Position numbers and translations under genes: made by a program | Shown here: positions 46,760 through 57,617 of the stretch, piece by piece | How positions within the stretch are numbered: the stretch's first letter is position 1 | Layout: each line of letters begins with the position of its first letter | Source: Choristoneura fumiferana | Lineage: Eukaryota; Arthropoda; Insecta; Lepidoptera; Tortricidae | Assembly: GCF_025370935.1 (NCBI RefSeq) | Contig: NC_133476.1 | Location: 7,608,171 to 7,672,170 of the forward strand | DNA: 64,000 bases | Reading direction: 5' to 3' | The notes under the pieces: generated by a model | The model's input: only the letters and a program-made list of their open reading frames with translations | What the model was told of the DNA's origin: nothing | Database searches by the model: none

Positions 46760-46870
46760 ATAGGATTGGTTATTTGGAGTCTTTTTGTTTTTTTTTTTTA
46801 TTTCGACTCCAAATTTGTTACATTTACGGTCATCCCGTAAAACCATATCGAAAATACAAAAAAAAAAAAT
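46760..46870 (+). repeat. SINE family C body fragment
   Basis: GAGTCTTTTTGTTTTTT, TATTTCGACTCCAAATT and TTTACGGTCATCCCGTAAAA match the body segments at 2480-2545 and 21095-21165. No tRNA head is present. Confidence 0.65.
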
Positions 46871-47435
46871 CGATGGAAAATTTTGTTTTTCCAACCAAAT
46901 TTTTGTTTTGTTCAACCATGAATGTTTATGGAACCAATAGGCTTAAATTTAGGGCTAAAAGACTAGTCTTCGGGACCAGTACTAGGAATACTTATACTTA
47001 ATAAGCTGTTATAAAGCTGGCGTTTCACTCTCAGCCAGTATTTGCCACGCAGACACTTTTACAAGGTTTTGCATGCTAAACATATATATTTGCATGTATA
47101 CAACATCGCGACACGAATTGCGCCTGAACTCTTACTGTATCACATATTTTCGTTTGTTATTTTCAGAAGATTTAAGTACTTGTAATATTATCGCTATCCG
47201 TAAGTTACATTAATTTAATAGATAAACCGCTGCAGCCTCGCTGCAGCCTAAACGGCTAGACGAATTTTAAAATATTATTATGAGGTGTCATTGGATTCGT
47301 CATAACTTTTTGTATTGTATCAAATGAAAGCTAATAATAAGTCCAGTATATATATGGGTTATAATACTTTAAATCTACCATTTTCACATAAATATCAAAA
47401 AAGTGTAAAATAAAACATTAAATTAAAAGGACAAA

Positions 47436-47609
47436 CTAAAAGGAAGAAAATAAGCCTAGTGGTTGTGAACTCTGTTACGAGTAGGTAGCTAATTTAAAGT
47501 TCAACAGTCGGGACGCTCAAAAACTCTTAGTAATGGGTCCCGACTGTTGAACTTTTTAAATTAGATACTTAATAGTTCTAGACTACTAGGCTTATTTTCT
47601 TCCTTTTAG
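47436..47609. mobile_element. 174 bp palindromic MITE
   Basis: CTAAAAGGAAGAAAATAAGC at the left is exactly inverted at the right (GCTTATTTTCTTCCTTTTAG). An inner pair, AAAGTTCAACAGTCGGGAC and GTCCCGACTGTTGAACTTT, also matches. The hairpin spans nearly the whole element, in intron 1 close to exon 1. Confidence 0.92.
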
Positions 47610-48211
47610 TTTTGGCAGTCGGGTTTTTTGATGTTTTTAATTTAATTTATAGGTTTCGATTAGCGCCATGTGTTTTACAATATTTCTCACAAGTGCAAAC
47701 TGAAACGGTTTACATTGAAAATCTACCTTTTATGATGTAAAATTTTATGGATTTTCATATTTTTGTAACAGAAGCAAAAGTTAGAGAACAATAATAATTT
47801 GGGCAGCCCGCGACGGCAGACGGCGGCGCTGTCTCGCGTGTCGCATCGAAATTATTTTCGTATCCGAGGTCCCCGCACAATTTGCTCGGTTCAATTACGG
47901 TTTACTAACTGTCTTTGTAAAATTTTACAGCAGACAATGCGCTATGTGCTAGGATTTCTAATGTTATCTGATTGTATGCCAGTCCCAAAATCATAAGGTA
48001 TCAGTAAAATTCTATACCTATTCATTAAAGAGTAACGAGGAATGTGAAAGTGTCTACAAAACTTTGCAAAGGATCGGGCACAGTTTTCTGTTACAGTGCA
48101 AATCCTTTATAGGATCAGTTAGGTGTCTCTAAGAAGTTGAAGTACCACCCGCCACCTCCTCGTATGTTATGACAACTTCCGATGGATTAAATTGTAGTAT
48201 CAGCAGCGAAC

Positions 48212-48303
48212 CTTGCACAGTCGAGCAACGCCTTGTTGGCTCCGAAAGTGGCCCCACCGCCAAAAGCGACAAGGGCCAGGAGTGGCAGTATTGAGTTCCA
48301 CAT
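48212..48303 (-). CDS. Channel exon 1: start codon and signal peptide
   Basis: ATG at 48303, then W-N-S-I-L-P-L-L-A-L-V-A-F-G-G-G: a short amino end, a hydrophobic core and a small-residue cleavage region, i.e. a signal peptide. It continues K-A-L-L-D-C-A to AG|GTTCGC. The final AG plus the first C of exon 2 makes Ser, in perfect phase. An open frame continues upstream of this ATG (to about 48381), with one more possible Met far from any signal-like sequence; this ATG is chosen because the hydrophobic core follows directly. The donor is weak apart from AG|GT. Confidence 0.78.
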
Positions 48304-48680
48304 GTCCGGCGCGGCTACGGTCTCGTGGGCCGGGGCCAGCGGTTGGCGCGGGTCGCGCTCAAAGTCACACACTCGCGACACATCATCAGCAGGCTGGGCA
48401 CATCATTGCACTGGGGTCACGGGTTCGCGGGTTCACCGGGCTCGGTCGGGTCGGTGCGAGGAGCAGCGAGCACGGCACGGTAGGTACTGCGGCGCGGCGC
48501 GGCTCGGGCGCGGTCATGGGCGCAACCTTCGCGGATCGCTCTCACCCCGAGCTCTGACGCGCCCCGAGATCTTACAACTCGCTACGCAACCGTCTACGGC
48601 ACCGCGGCTACGGCGATTGTGCATCTGCTGTAAACAACTCGCGACAAGTCGACGCACGAATGTCAACCTTGTGACGTGAG
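48304..48680 (-). promoter_or_regulatory. GC-rich 5' UTR/promoter region of the channel gene
   Basis: Directly upstream (minus-strand sense) of exon 1 is a 370 bp GC- and CpG-rich stretch (GCGGCGCGGCGCGGCTCGGG near 48490), in sharp contrast with the AT-rich surroundings. Open readings on the plus strand here are a by-product of high GC. No TATA box was seen; a broad CpG-type promoter is inferred. Confidence 0.6.
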
Positions 48681-51600
48681 GAATGGAAAATATCTGAATG
48701 GCTTTGTATCATTCAGAGGAAAATTTATATGGTATTTCCAGGACTTTTTGTGAAAAGTTGTTTAAAAGTTTGATAACTTTAGGTTTCGGGTACTGCATTG
48801 AAATGGCTATCGAGTGAGTGATTTTTTTTGACAGTATTTGATCTGAACTAATCAATCACTGTAAATGTGCGTAAGTGAGCACCGTAACGAAAAGTATTTA
48901 AGTAAATGCGCGTACTTAAATATTCTTCTGTTGGCAGAAGCCACAATTAAACAATGCAATAGCTAATGAAGTGGCTATAATGCAAACTTTATGGCATTTT
49001 CTAGAGCATGTATCTAACGACGAGTACCTATCATAAAACAGTCATTAATATCTGGTATAATAGCGATATAAAAATTATCTGGATTGACGTAGATCGCGTG
49101 TCTGCACGTCGAGCCCATCCTAGGATATTCGACTCTAAAATGACATTAAATAATTCCTCAAACGCCGTAGTACAATCAAAAATAGACTTATATTAATGAA
49201 CTACAACCGCTTCTGCTAACCCGCTTATAGCGGAGTAACTAGATAAAATGTCGTTCTTCACTAATATGGACCACCGCAGTTTAGCCTGAATCAACTTTTT
49301 CTATTATTATTTTTAAAATACCTTACGAGTAACCTATATACCTCTATAGACATTAAAAAACCAGATCACCTATCCTTTAAACACAAAAAAAGGAATAAGG
49401 AAGCTAGCATCGTATTTAAAATAGTAAGATGCAGTGATATATCGCAATTCGCAATATGCATTGAGTAAAGGCTAAACCTCCATGAGGTGCGCAGACAGTT
49501 ATAACTAACTTCAGGATTACTCGTATTAACTGGCATTACGTGCGACATAAGATAGTACATTTAGCAAAGTATCGGTCGCGTTCAGCAGGCGAGGCTGTTG
49601 CGTGCGGCTGCCTGAATTTATTTAATTTTGCCAACATCGGCTGCGTGCTGAGCCCGACAGAGTAAGCCGTCCAGGAACCCGCGCCAGCCCGAACTGATTC
49701 CAACGGCATTCACCCATCAGACAATATTTATCGGTCCGATCGAATGATAACAGTCGTTCATAATCTCGAATCGAATGCAAATGTTGTTTTGCAAGTATAT
49801 TTAGAAGGGTAACAGATCGCAATCGATGAATAGGAACGTTTTCCTCTCAAATTATCAACGAGTCCGCGTGCGCGTAAAGCTTCTAATTGATGAAGTTGGG
49901 GGTACTTTATGACGTGGTCGGGACACGTTACATCTGAAAGGGTTAGGTAATATTGTAATCAGAGTTGTGGCGGGTGTAAACGTCACATCACAGAGATAAA
50001 GCTGCGAGCAACGCATGCACTTCACACCTAACGACTGCAGCTCGACGCACTTGCTCTTGGAGACGCTCCAAAGATGCGCTCGGCCCTGCATTATTTTAAA
50101 AGTGGCATATTAATATTTATTATTGGTTTAGTATATCTCCATCCACCAAATTACAATAAGAGCGGATTTCTTTTCTGTTTAATGTTTATTTAGATAGATA
50201 ACCATGGCTCTCGATCATTCGAAACAAAAGGATGGGCTTTAACTGCGTGCTGCATGCTCGTAGCCGCGTAGCACGCGTTAAAACTAGTTTCAATCGGTAG
50301 TAGGTCGTAAAGGCTTAAGTGGTAGAATATAAATACGTTTCATTCTTTAGCAGTCTAAAGGCGAGGGAAGCATATTGTGTAAACTTGCACTTGGGCGGTT
50401 TCAGTTTGACCCTGCCCCGTGCGACGGTACGGATCACGCCGATCATTATATATTCTTACGTTGCTTTTTATGATAATTTAATGTATTTTACTGCTAGTAC
50501 ATTAATAACTTTGATCGCGTGTTTATGCCATATGTTCAACCTTATACGGTCGTACTCCAAAAGTATGTAGATACAATGCTCACCCACGTAAATTTACGTT
50601 TAATACTTCTTATTATTAAATTATGTCGAGAGTTTTGATCAAAAATCAGCGGCTGTGTTAATAGACTTTGTAAATCAAACTATGTGTAAATAAAGCTAAC
50701 AATATGAATAAACTAGTTTAGTAATTGAAACATGTGCACGAGCGTAAAGCACTTTGTATGCCCAGAAAATTGGGTCACTGCCGTACACTCCCGGCGGTCT
50801 ATTTGTGAAAATTTGCAAAGTAGGTACAACGGTGATTAAACACAAATCGCTTGATTGCCATCGAGTGGGGTAATTATCGCTGATGTGGGTGCGGAAGTTG
50901 GGTAAATATTTAGTCGGCGTCTGGTTGCGGCCGGAGCACACGGCCGTGCTAAATATATCACATGTTTTTCTCGCTGGCGTGGAGATCTGTCACGGAGACC
51001 GCGCTCGTGACGCTGTCGTGGCATCACCCACTCGCGGACACAACTTGTATCCAATAACATGGTTTGGATCACACACGTTCGCCATGTACGATGATTTCAG
51101 AGGTGGATGATCTTTGGAATGTTTAGACAGTCGTAACAGTAGAACACTGTACTTTGTCGCAGTTACTAAGAACACTCGGACAGTAAAGGCGTTGAAAATT
51201 TGTACAAATGGCAAGGCACTAAAGTAATAATTAGCTGATTTCTAAATTTGAATGTACCTACACTATCATGTTAAGTCGTCTTCACGTCAAAAATTAAAAT
51301 GATCGGCAAGCAATTGGCTCCTTAATCCAAATTACTTAGGTAGGTACAGCACAAAGATTAATTCTCATTGTCCTCTTCATTGTTGTTTATCTTTAAAAAG
51401 ATATGAAGAGTTACGCAACTTCAATGGTTTAGTTATTGTCCAATTGTTTTTTTTTGTTAGTGCGATAACAATGAATGTTCAATATTTTTAATATTTTCCA
51501 CGTAATTACAAAGGAGTGAGGTGGAGAAGGAGTAGCGGTTACGTGCTCCACCAACAACAGCGGCGTAGCTCTGAATCTTAGAAAGAAGAGAATTGCAAAT

Positions 51601-52224
51601 TCTCTCCCATGGCAATGTATAGGACAGGGTTAAGCAGCGTTTCTGCGTCTCTTTTCTGTTACTGAACCATCTTGGCTGGTTGTTAGTGGATGGAGATGCA
51701 ATCTTAGAACATTTCTGTTCATTTATTTTGAGAGTGCAATCGCGGAGCTCCTAGGCGCGTCATGGGATTGTTCTGCGGCGCAGACGTAGGCCGATTTTTT
51801 CATGGCTGGCGGGCCGCCAGGTGTTTTGGCGGTCTTTGTCAATGTTGGATTTATTAATAAATCACGCCGAAGCTGCCGGCGAGGCTAGTTAACAATCTCA
51901 CCTAATCACCTGCCCTTTGATTTTATGAGACGACCTTGTCTTAATACATTACTAATGACTGCAAGAATTGCATTAAGTTTATAGCTTGAAATAAATCAGT
52001 GTAACAAAAAGAAAAACGTTAAGAGGTTGTGAATTGACGCGGAGAACAGTTGCTACGTCGGTATAAAAGAAGCGAGATCGCGGAGACATCAACTAATGTC
52101 AATTGTAATTGCGTAACGTCGTCTGGTATTTGAAAAATCTGGGTATTTGGGTGTTGGAGCGAGTGGCCGGAATGAGACACGACGCTGCCAGATACCGTGT
52201 AAAAATGTAATCTACATTACAGAT
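48681..52224. other. Intergenic DNA upstream of the channel gene
   Basis: Mostly single-copy-looking sequence of mixed composition. 49560-50100 and 50740-51220 are less AT-rich than average and carry several overlapping short open readings, none resembling a known protein. A short repeat F end pair lies at 49205-49290. No exon could be supported. Confidence 0.4.
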
Positions 52225-52970
52225 AAAGAAAACCAGCCAAGAGCGTGTCGGACACGCCCAAGATAGGGTTCCGTATATATATAGCCATTACGAAAAAATA
52301 TATATTTGTAAACTTAATGTACTTACTACCATTCTGATTTTTTTCAAATTTTTCCACTAAAACAGTTTAGATTGGTGGGACGCTCGATTTTCGCAAACAG
52401 ATCACTGAATTTAAAAATCGTCTTGGGAACCCCCTAAAATACCTATTCAATGATACCCCACATATAGGGTTAGTCGAGAAAAAAAACACCCCCACTTTAC
52501 GTCTATGGAAGGTACCCAAAAGAATTATTTTAGTTTTTTTTATTTAACCACTTTGTCGGCGTGATTGATATGTAGGTATATTCATGCCAAATTACAGCCT
52601 TCTAGTACTAACGATTTCTGAGCTTAGCCGCGGATAGACAGACAGACGGACACAAAATGGCGAAACTATAACGGTTCCTAGTTATAAATAAATATCACGG
52701 GACACTTGACACCAATTGACCTAGTCCCAAACTAAGCAAAGCTTGTACTATGGACACTAGGCAACGGATAAACATACTTATATAGATAAATACATACTTA
52801 AATACATATTAAACATCCAAGACCCGAGAACAAACATTCGTATTATTCATACAAATATCTGCCCCGGCCGGGATTCGCACCCGGGACCTTAAGCTTCGTA
52901 GTCAGGTTCTCTAACCACTTGGCCATCCGGTCGTCAAAATTGACTACGGAACCCTAAAAATACAAAGTCA
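52225..52970 (+). mobile_element. GGTTCCGTA-type DNA element with a SINE inserted
   Basis: The left end, AACCAGCCAAGAGCGTGTCG and CACGCCCAAGATAGGGTTCC, and the right end, ACTACGGAACCCTAAAAA, form an inverted pair at AGGGTTCCGTA/TACGGAACCCT. The middle shares TTTCGCAAACAGATCACTGA and GACAGACGGACACAAAATGG with 57618-58332 (there inverted). A SINE interrupts it at about 52684-52938. Confidence 0.8.
52684..52938 (-). mobile_element. tRNA-derived SINE (family B), minus strand
   Basis: On the minus strand it starts GACGACCGGATGGCCAAGTG, with GTTAGAGAACCTGACTACGA and the B box GGTCCCGGGTGCGAATCCCG. It continues GTTCTCGGGTCTTGG and ends CATAGTACAAGCTTTGCTTA, GTTTGGGACTAGGTCAATTG and GATATTTATTTATAA. 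The same head occurs on the plus strand at 63180-63310, and the same tail at 57160-57215. Confidence 0.88.
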
Positions 52971-53239
52971 ATTACTGCACTGGAAAATTAGCCATAGATA
53001 AAGGGTGCTTTTACATGTTAGTTGACAAATTACAATAACTTTGCACTATAACATTACAATAGTAAAGCAACGTTACGGATCTCAAAAGAAATTAGTTTTT
53101 GCTTTGTCAATACAGAAATTATCAAAACCTACAAGTTTATTTTAACAACAAAGTGCCAACGTGATGACAAATTATGGCTGATCAGAAAAATAAAACTAAC
53201 AATTTAATAGACAAGACTGAACTTTTTTGACTCCGGAAG

Positions 53240-53790
53240 TGTTTTAGGGGTGCGCCAAAGTTGGCATAATTTTTCAACCCCGATTATTGGAACTCCGAAA
53301 ATGTTTGTCATACAATTTTCTGTCATAATACTCATTATTAGTACTTAGTCACTATTACTACCGATCATAACTCCGAACCATTTAAAACCATAATGGCAGT
53401 TGTCATATCTCTTAGACTCCTTTTTTTGACATAATTTTTTTAAGAATATTGTTTTCTATTCATAAAACTCCATTATCATAAATATTATTATATTATTTTT
53501 AAAATAGACTTATTTGTAGCAATAAAATTCACTATCATACAGTTTATGGCCTGCGTTGCTTTCGTTTGGTGAAAAATAATGTGATAAAATTTATAACAAA
53601 AAATAGAAATCTGCATATCGCTATTCTTCTTAATGACTACTCGGCGACACGAATAATAGGCGTAACAAAATTATACCAAACGTTGCTCGGCCAAAAGAAA
53701 AATCTGCCAATGGTTGTCTGCGAAACAAAAATCTGCGTAATTAAACTCGGCGAAACGACAGGTCACCAATTTCAGCAATAACAAAAATAA
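53240..53790. mobile_element. Half of a compound foldback: CATAA words, then GGCGAAAC words
   Basis: 53255-53540 is a CATAA-word arm matching 29650-29930. 53560-53790 is an array of CGGCGAAACGA, CTGCGAAACAAAA and CTCGGCCAAAAG words like the TTCGCC arms at 20340-20600. The matching inverted arm is absent. Confidence 0.45.
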
Positions 53791-53819
53791 TAAATCACGC
53801 CTTAACAGTAAATAAATAA

Positions 53820-54170
53820 AAATTCAAGGCAGTTTTATATGATATTTTGTGGGTAGTTTTGTTTTGTTTGAGAAAAAATATAGGTGGGTACTTAGGGAGT
53901 TACAGTGACAAATGAAAATGTTTGTTGTGGTTTGTTAGTCAAACATCAGCATAGCAGCATGGTAGCTGGCATGTATAGGTAGCATGGTACGGTTGTGTTG
54001 CCCTGAAGATGAGCTCTGGTCGAGTTCGAAACGCGTCATTGTAGTGTGGTGGTGGTGGTGGTGATAGATGGGTTTGTGTGATTTGTGTGTGTTCTTACAG
54101 TGTGGAGGTGGAGGAACTGCATGAACACGCTTATCTTGCATAAACTTAGCTATCATCCTAATCCGCATGA
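53820..54170 (+). repeat. Repeat F copy 3 (opposite orientation)
   Basis: CCTGAAGATGAGCTCTGGTC, GAGTTCGAAACGCGTCATTG, TGGTGGTGGTGATAGATGGG, GGAGGTGGAGGAACTGCATG and CATAAACTTAGCTATCAT are the reverse complement of the copies at 25155 and 32715. It has more sequence beyond the GAAGATGAG phrase than the others. Confidence 0.8.
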
Positions 54171-54797
54171 GTCTACTTACGCCTTACTTCTAGAGAAAAT
54201 CCAAAAAGCGTTCCTAAGATTTTTGTATAAAAAAACCTTATGGGTACTACCCATTCTTGTATCCAACGAAATTCCTGCTCGGCGTACTGGGGTTTAATTC
54301 TCTAGAGGTCAGGCGTAACTTTTCTCTGTTGATTATGCTTTGCGGCGCTTTGCGCGGGGATTCTAACTGTGCAGAATTGGTGGCGCAACTTGTGCGCTTA
54401 CATGTTCCTTTCTTGACCAAGTTCTGTTTTAGGCCACGCAATAACCCCGTCTGCGCGTACCGTTGCTCGCAAGCAGTCGCCGCTAGTTCGCGCACAGTGC
54501 CTTCTTAATGGCCTTCTTGCATCAGCTCCAGAGTGTGACGTGTTTAATGGTCGATGGAATTGTATGTGATGAATGTTTAAGCTTCTGTGAGATGATGGAT
54601 GCACGTTTGTCCACCTGTACGTAAAAAAAATGTTTAAATGTTTTGTTTGTTTTATAACTTTTATTTATGAATTGTTGTTTTGTTGGATTGTCATTCAATC
54701 TCTTTCTCTCTTCTCAGTGTTTGTCTTGCGCAGTGCCTTAGTGTTTAACTGTTATACTGTGTAAGTTTCATTGAAATAAATAAATAAATAAATCATA

Positions 54798-55100
54798 AGG
54801 GCCGTGGTGGCCTAGTGGTTTGACCTACCGCCTCTTAAGCAGAGGGTCGTGGGTTCAAACCCCGGCTCGCACCTCTGAGTTTTTCGAAATTCATGTGCGG
54901 AATTACATTTGAAATTTACCACGAGCTATGCGGTGAAGGAAAACATCGTGAGGAAACCTGCACAAACCTGCAAAGCAATTCAATGGTGCGTGTGAAGTTC
55001 CCAATCCGCACTGGGCCCGCGTGGGAACTATGGCCCAAGCCCTCTTGTTCTGAGAGGAGGCCTGTGCCCAGCAGTGGGACATATATAGGCTGGGATGATG
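54798..55100 (+). mobile_element. tRNA-derived SINE (family A), full copy
   Basis: A box GTGGCCTAGTGGTTTGACC and B box GGGTTCAAACCCCGGC. Then GTTTTTCGAAATTCATGTGC, GGAAAACATCGTGAGGAAAC, CCGCACTGGGCCCGCGTGGG, GAGGAGGCCTGTGCCCAGCA and GGCTGGGATGATG. It is preceded by a TAAATAAATAAAT run. Confidence 0.93.
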
Positions 55101-56522
55101 AAATCATAAGGTCGCGGGTGAGCAAAGAAATTATTTTAGTACATTTATGTATCGTTGTAGCTGTGTGGCTGTATCGGGCCTGCCGCATTGATACGGTACA
55201 TTACGTAGGTACAAGAGTAATTGGTGTTATTAATTATTTGTCTAACCTAACCACTAGGCAATCCGCTTAACAAATTAAACTTAGTATGTATGTAAATTCT
55301 GTTTCGTACAAAAAAGGAAGAACCAAACAAAATTCACAAAATTTTTTTCAGGTTCTCTAACCAATGGACTATCCAGTCGTCAGATTAGTTAATTTCCATT
55401 TGAAACTAACTAATTTGACTCCATTGAGCTAAATAAAAGAGTGTTTCAAATATCATCTTTAAAAATGCCTATTGTTAAGGAAGCAAAGCTGTAAGGCACG
55501 CGTGCTGACGGCGCTTATTTAAGTATCCGACGGCGAAGTAGGGCAAGGAGTTCCTGCAGTTGCGATGTTTCATTAAACAAACAAAAAACTATGCTAATGT
55601 CCGGGTCTGCACCAACCGCGTGTCGCAGCACAGTATTTTTATACATAAAAATAAAACTCTATTAATTTCTAGTTACTAGTAGCATTTTTCTAAAAGACAT
55701 TTGTGTGATACAAACATTGCTTTTGGCTAACGTTGTGTAGAACTAGATTCCTCCCGCTTCAGCTAAACGGGAATTTCACGAAACAAAATTCAGCGGTATC
55801 ACTGTTGTAGGTATTGTTTAAAATGCTTACTTTGCTTTCCGATGTTCAGGGTGTTTTAAACTAATAAGAGTATAATTTTTAGTTTCCTGACCCGAAAAGG
55901 ATCTCAGTCTTGTTAATAAAATGACTCTAACATTTGAAATTTCGTTATCAATCTCGTATATACATAAAATATAAAGCCCGTAATGATCTGTAGGTACTAA
56001 TATAAAAATTACATGACAGTTTTTTTTTGCAATGTCTGTTAGGTTCAATTTTCCTTTGACTGTCCACGTCGTTATTCAGCTTGTGTGAACCCAGATATTT
56101 TTTTTGTACATTGACGAGAATCCTTTCCTGTCCTTGACAGTGCCATTCGTCCCCACTCGCGTGCTTACTGAAATTATAATTCGCTAATATATCTACCTAC
56201 CTACACACCCAGTGAATTAATTAGTATACTTTATACAATGTTGCGGATTTATTTTCGGTTTAATTGCAGTTTTGAGTTGTTGTACGGGCTACCCTATTTG
56301 GAATGTTGTTTTGTTAGAACGTCACAATGAATTGACGACGCAAATGTTTTGAATTCTAATAGGCTAGCTTCACGGATCACAGAATAAAAGTTAACATCAA
56401 AAATACTTTTTTACCTTTTTTATAATAAATGATCTTTTATATTATGCTCCTATTCTGAACAAATAACACCAAATTAATAATTATTAACTCAAGAAAAAAA
56501 AACCGCTAAAATTATCCTAATT

Positions 56523-56853
56523 GTATGTTACATTGGGCAGATATAATTAGTAATATGTGCATTAAAACCTCCTGCACATTTCAATAACATACTGGCTGAA
56601 TGAACTTTCCGCTTTCTCCCGCGCGGCGGCGCCACCAGGAGTCTCGCAAATTTGACAGCTCAAAATGTATGCCGGCCGGCGCGCGCTCTTTTAAATTATT
56701 TATTAAAAACTGTGAAAGTGCTGTGATTGTGTCTTAAATGTGTCCCTGGGACTGAGGAATAGAGCCAAAACAAACTGTAAGTGAAACCTATATCTTGCCC
56801 AATTCGGTACTAATTATTTCAATATTCAAATGTCGTAGTTCAAACACTAATTT
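56523..56853 (+). promoter_or_regulatory. 331 bp segment resembling a promoter and non-coding first exon
   Basis: Present in copy A only. It is flanked by CTAATT on both sides, a single CTAATT remaining at the site in copy B. Inside, a GC-rich part (TCTCCCGCGCGGCGGCGCCA, GCCGGCCGGCGCGCGC) with TTTGACAGCTCAAAATG is followed by GTGAAAGTGCTGTGATTGTG. A strong donor-like CAAACT|GTAAGTGAAACC follows at about 56778. That layout suggests a CpG promoter, 5' UTR and splice donor, but no coding exon is linked to it. Confidence 0.4.
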
Positions 56854-57617
56854 ACAATCAAAATTGTAAAATGTATGGAACTGAGTCGACAGAGCTCCGC
56901 TCAGACCCCCAATCTCAATAGTTGATGCAACTCTAACCTAACCACACAATCTCCAAATTAACTCCCCACGACACGATTACAACGTATTTTCAAAAATTTG
57001 GTAATTCATTAAGTAATTCGGTCATTGAATACCTACCTAAATGTCTGATAGATATAAGGTAAGGTAAGTACAGTAATAATTTCAGACATTCGTTTTTTTG
57101 GTGCTCATTTTGTTCTTTGGTCTTTGTATTTGGAAACCATAGTATCCATAGTACAAGCTTTGCTTAGTTTGCGACTAGGTCAATTGGTGTGAAGTGTCCC
57201 ATCATATTTATTTATTTATTTAAACAATTTTTAAGAGTCATTCTATCAGTTCCCATTTTATAATCAATTTGTCAATCAGTGAAAGCGGGCGCGGCGGGTG
57301 CAACGGCTGAAACAGCAAAGCGCTGCGAGTATGTGAATTCGGTAGAGCTATTTTTGCTGCTCTACTTTGCAGCTCTGCTGTTGAATCTCTTGAGCCATGG
57401 GGATGCGAAGCTCAACAACATTCTAAATATTTAAACAATCATTTTGTCCATTCCATAGGAGACCATGAGGCTCGCTCTTTCCTCGGTCTACGTATTAGCA
57501 TTGCCATACAACGAGGAAACGCAGCCAGCCTTTTGGGCACTTTGTTTGTAGCAATCTGGGTGGGATACAGGTGTAAGGCTTAGAATAAATAATTTAGTTG
57601 TAATATTATTTTCTTTT

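Larger units (their letters stand above)
45470..46990. mobile_element. Compound foldback with GGCTAAG/CTTAGCC word arms, interrupted
   Basis: The left arm (45470-45910) repeats GGCTA/AGGCCT-type words (GGTGGCTAGACTCG, TTTAGGCTAGGCCTT, AAGGCTATGAGGGCTACGG, CTCAAGGCTAAGATTC). The right arm (46590-46985) carries them again with inverted members (AGGCTGAGTCTCAAAAATAG, CTTTAGCCTTAACATAAG, TAGGCTAAGGCTTTTTAAAA). The two ends form a rough inverted pair (GTTCCCGACCCGAGGAC and AGACTAGTCTTCGGGACC). Repeat D and a SINE segment sit inside it. Confidence 0.5.
26321..48211 (-). other. Intron 1 of the channel gene (21.9 kb)
   Basis: It runs from donor AAG|GTTCGC (a weak donor) to the strong acceptor before exon 2. 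It holds the 470 bp foldback at 27665-28135, repeat D copies, compound foldback elements, MITEs, a hAT element with intact target duplication, a transposase relic at 43759 and SINE tails. No other coding exon in frame was found. Confidence 0.75.
15682..48303 (-). other. Cys-loop ligand-gated chloride channel gene (all exons)
   Basis: Coding exons on the minus strand are: 48303-48212, 26320-26253, 22927-22860, 22100-21897, (about 11 nt missing), 19708-19626, 19377-19219, 17802-17604, 17389-17179, 16959-16849, 15893-15682. All other junctions keep phase and use GT-AG. The product is about 472 residues: signal peptide 1 to about 22, extracellular ligand domain to about 245, Cys-loop at 155-169, TM1 about 247-267, TM2 about 273-293, TM3 about 305-328, a cytoplasmic loop, and TM4 about 440-462. 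TM2 is entered through P-G-R instead of the P-A-R of GABA/glutamate-gated channels; the Pro and the absence of Glu there fit anion selectivity. The phrase Y-L-P-S-S-L-F-V-I-I-S-W-G-S-F fits the insect-specific group containing Drosophila CG7589, CG6927 and CG11340 (pHCl-2/Hodor, reported as zinc/pH-sensitive). Ligand and expression cannot be read from the sequence. Confidence 0.87.

Noticed and set aside
48213..48679. Plus-strand open readings of 114 and 148 codons over the GC-rich region
   Set aside because: They are antisense to the signal-peptide exon and 5' region, rich in Arg/Ala as expected from high-GC DNA, with no recognisable domain.
54820..54880. tRNA gene candidates (also at 2650, 14560, 21250, 52880, 58360 and 63190)
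   Set aside because: A and B boxes are present but acceptor stems do not close, and each is followed by a shared body and tail; they are SINE heads.
54893..55270. 125-codon plus-strand reading, repeated in shortened form at 58435
   Set aside because: It runs across the family A SINE; the shared reading reflects the repeat, not a protein family.
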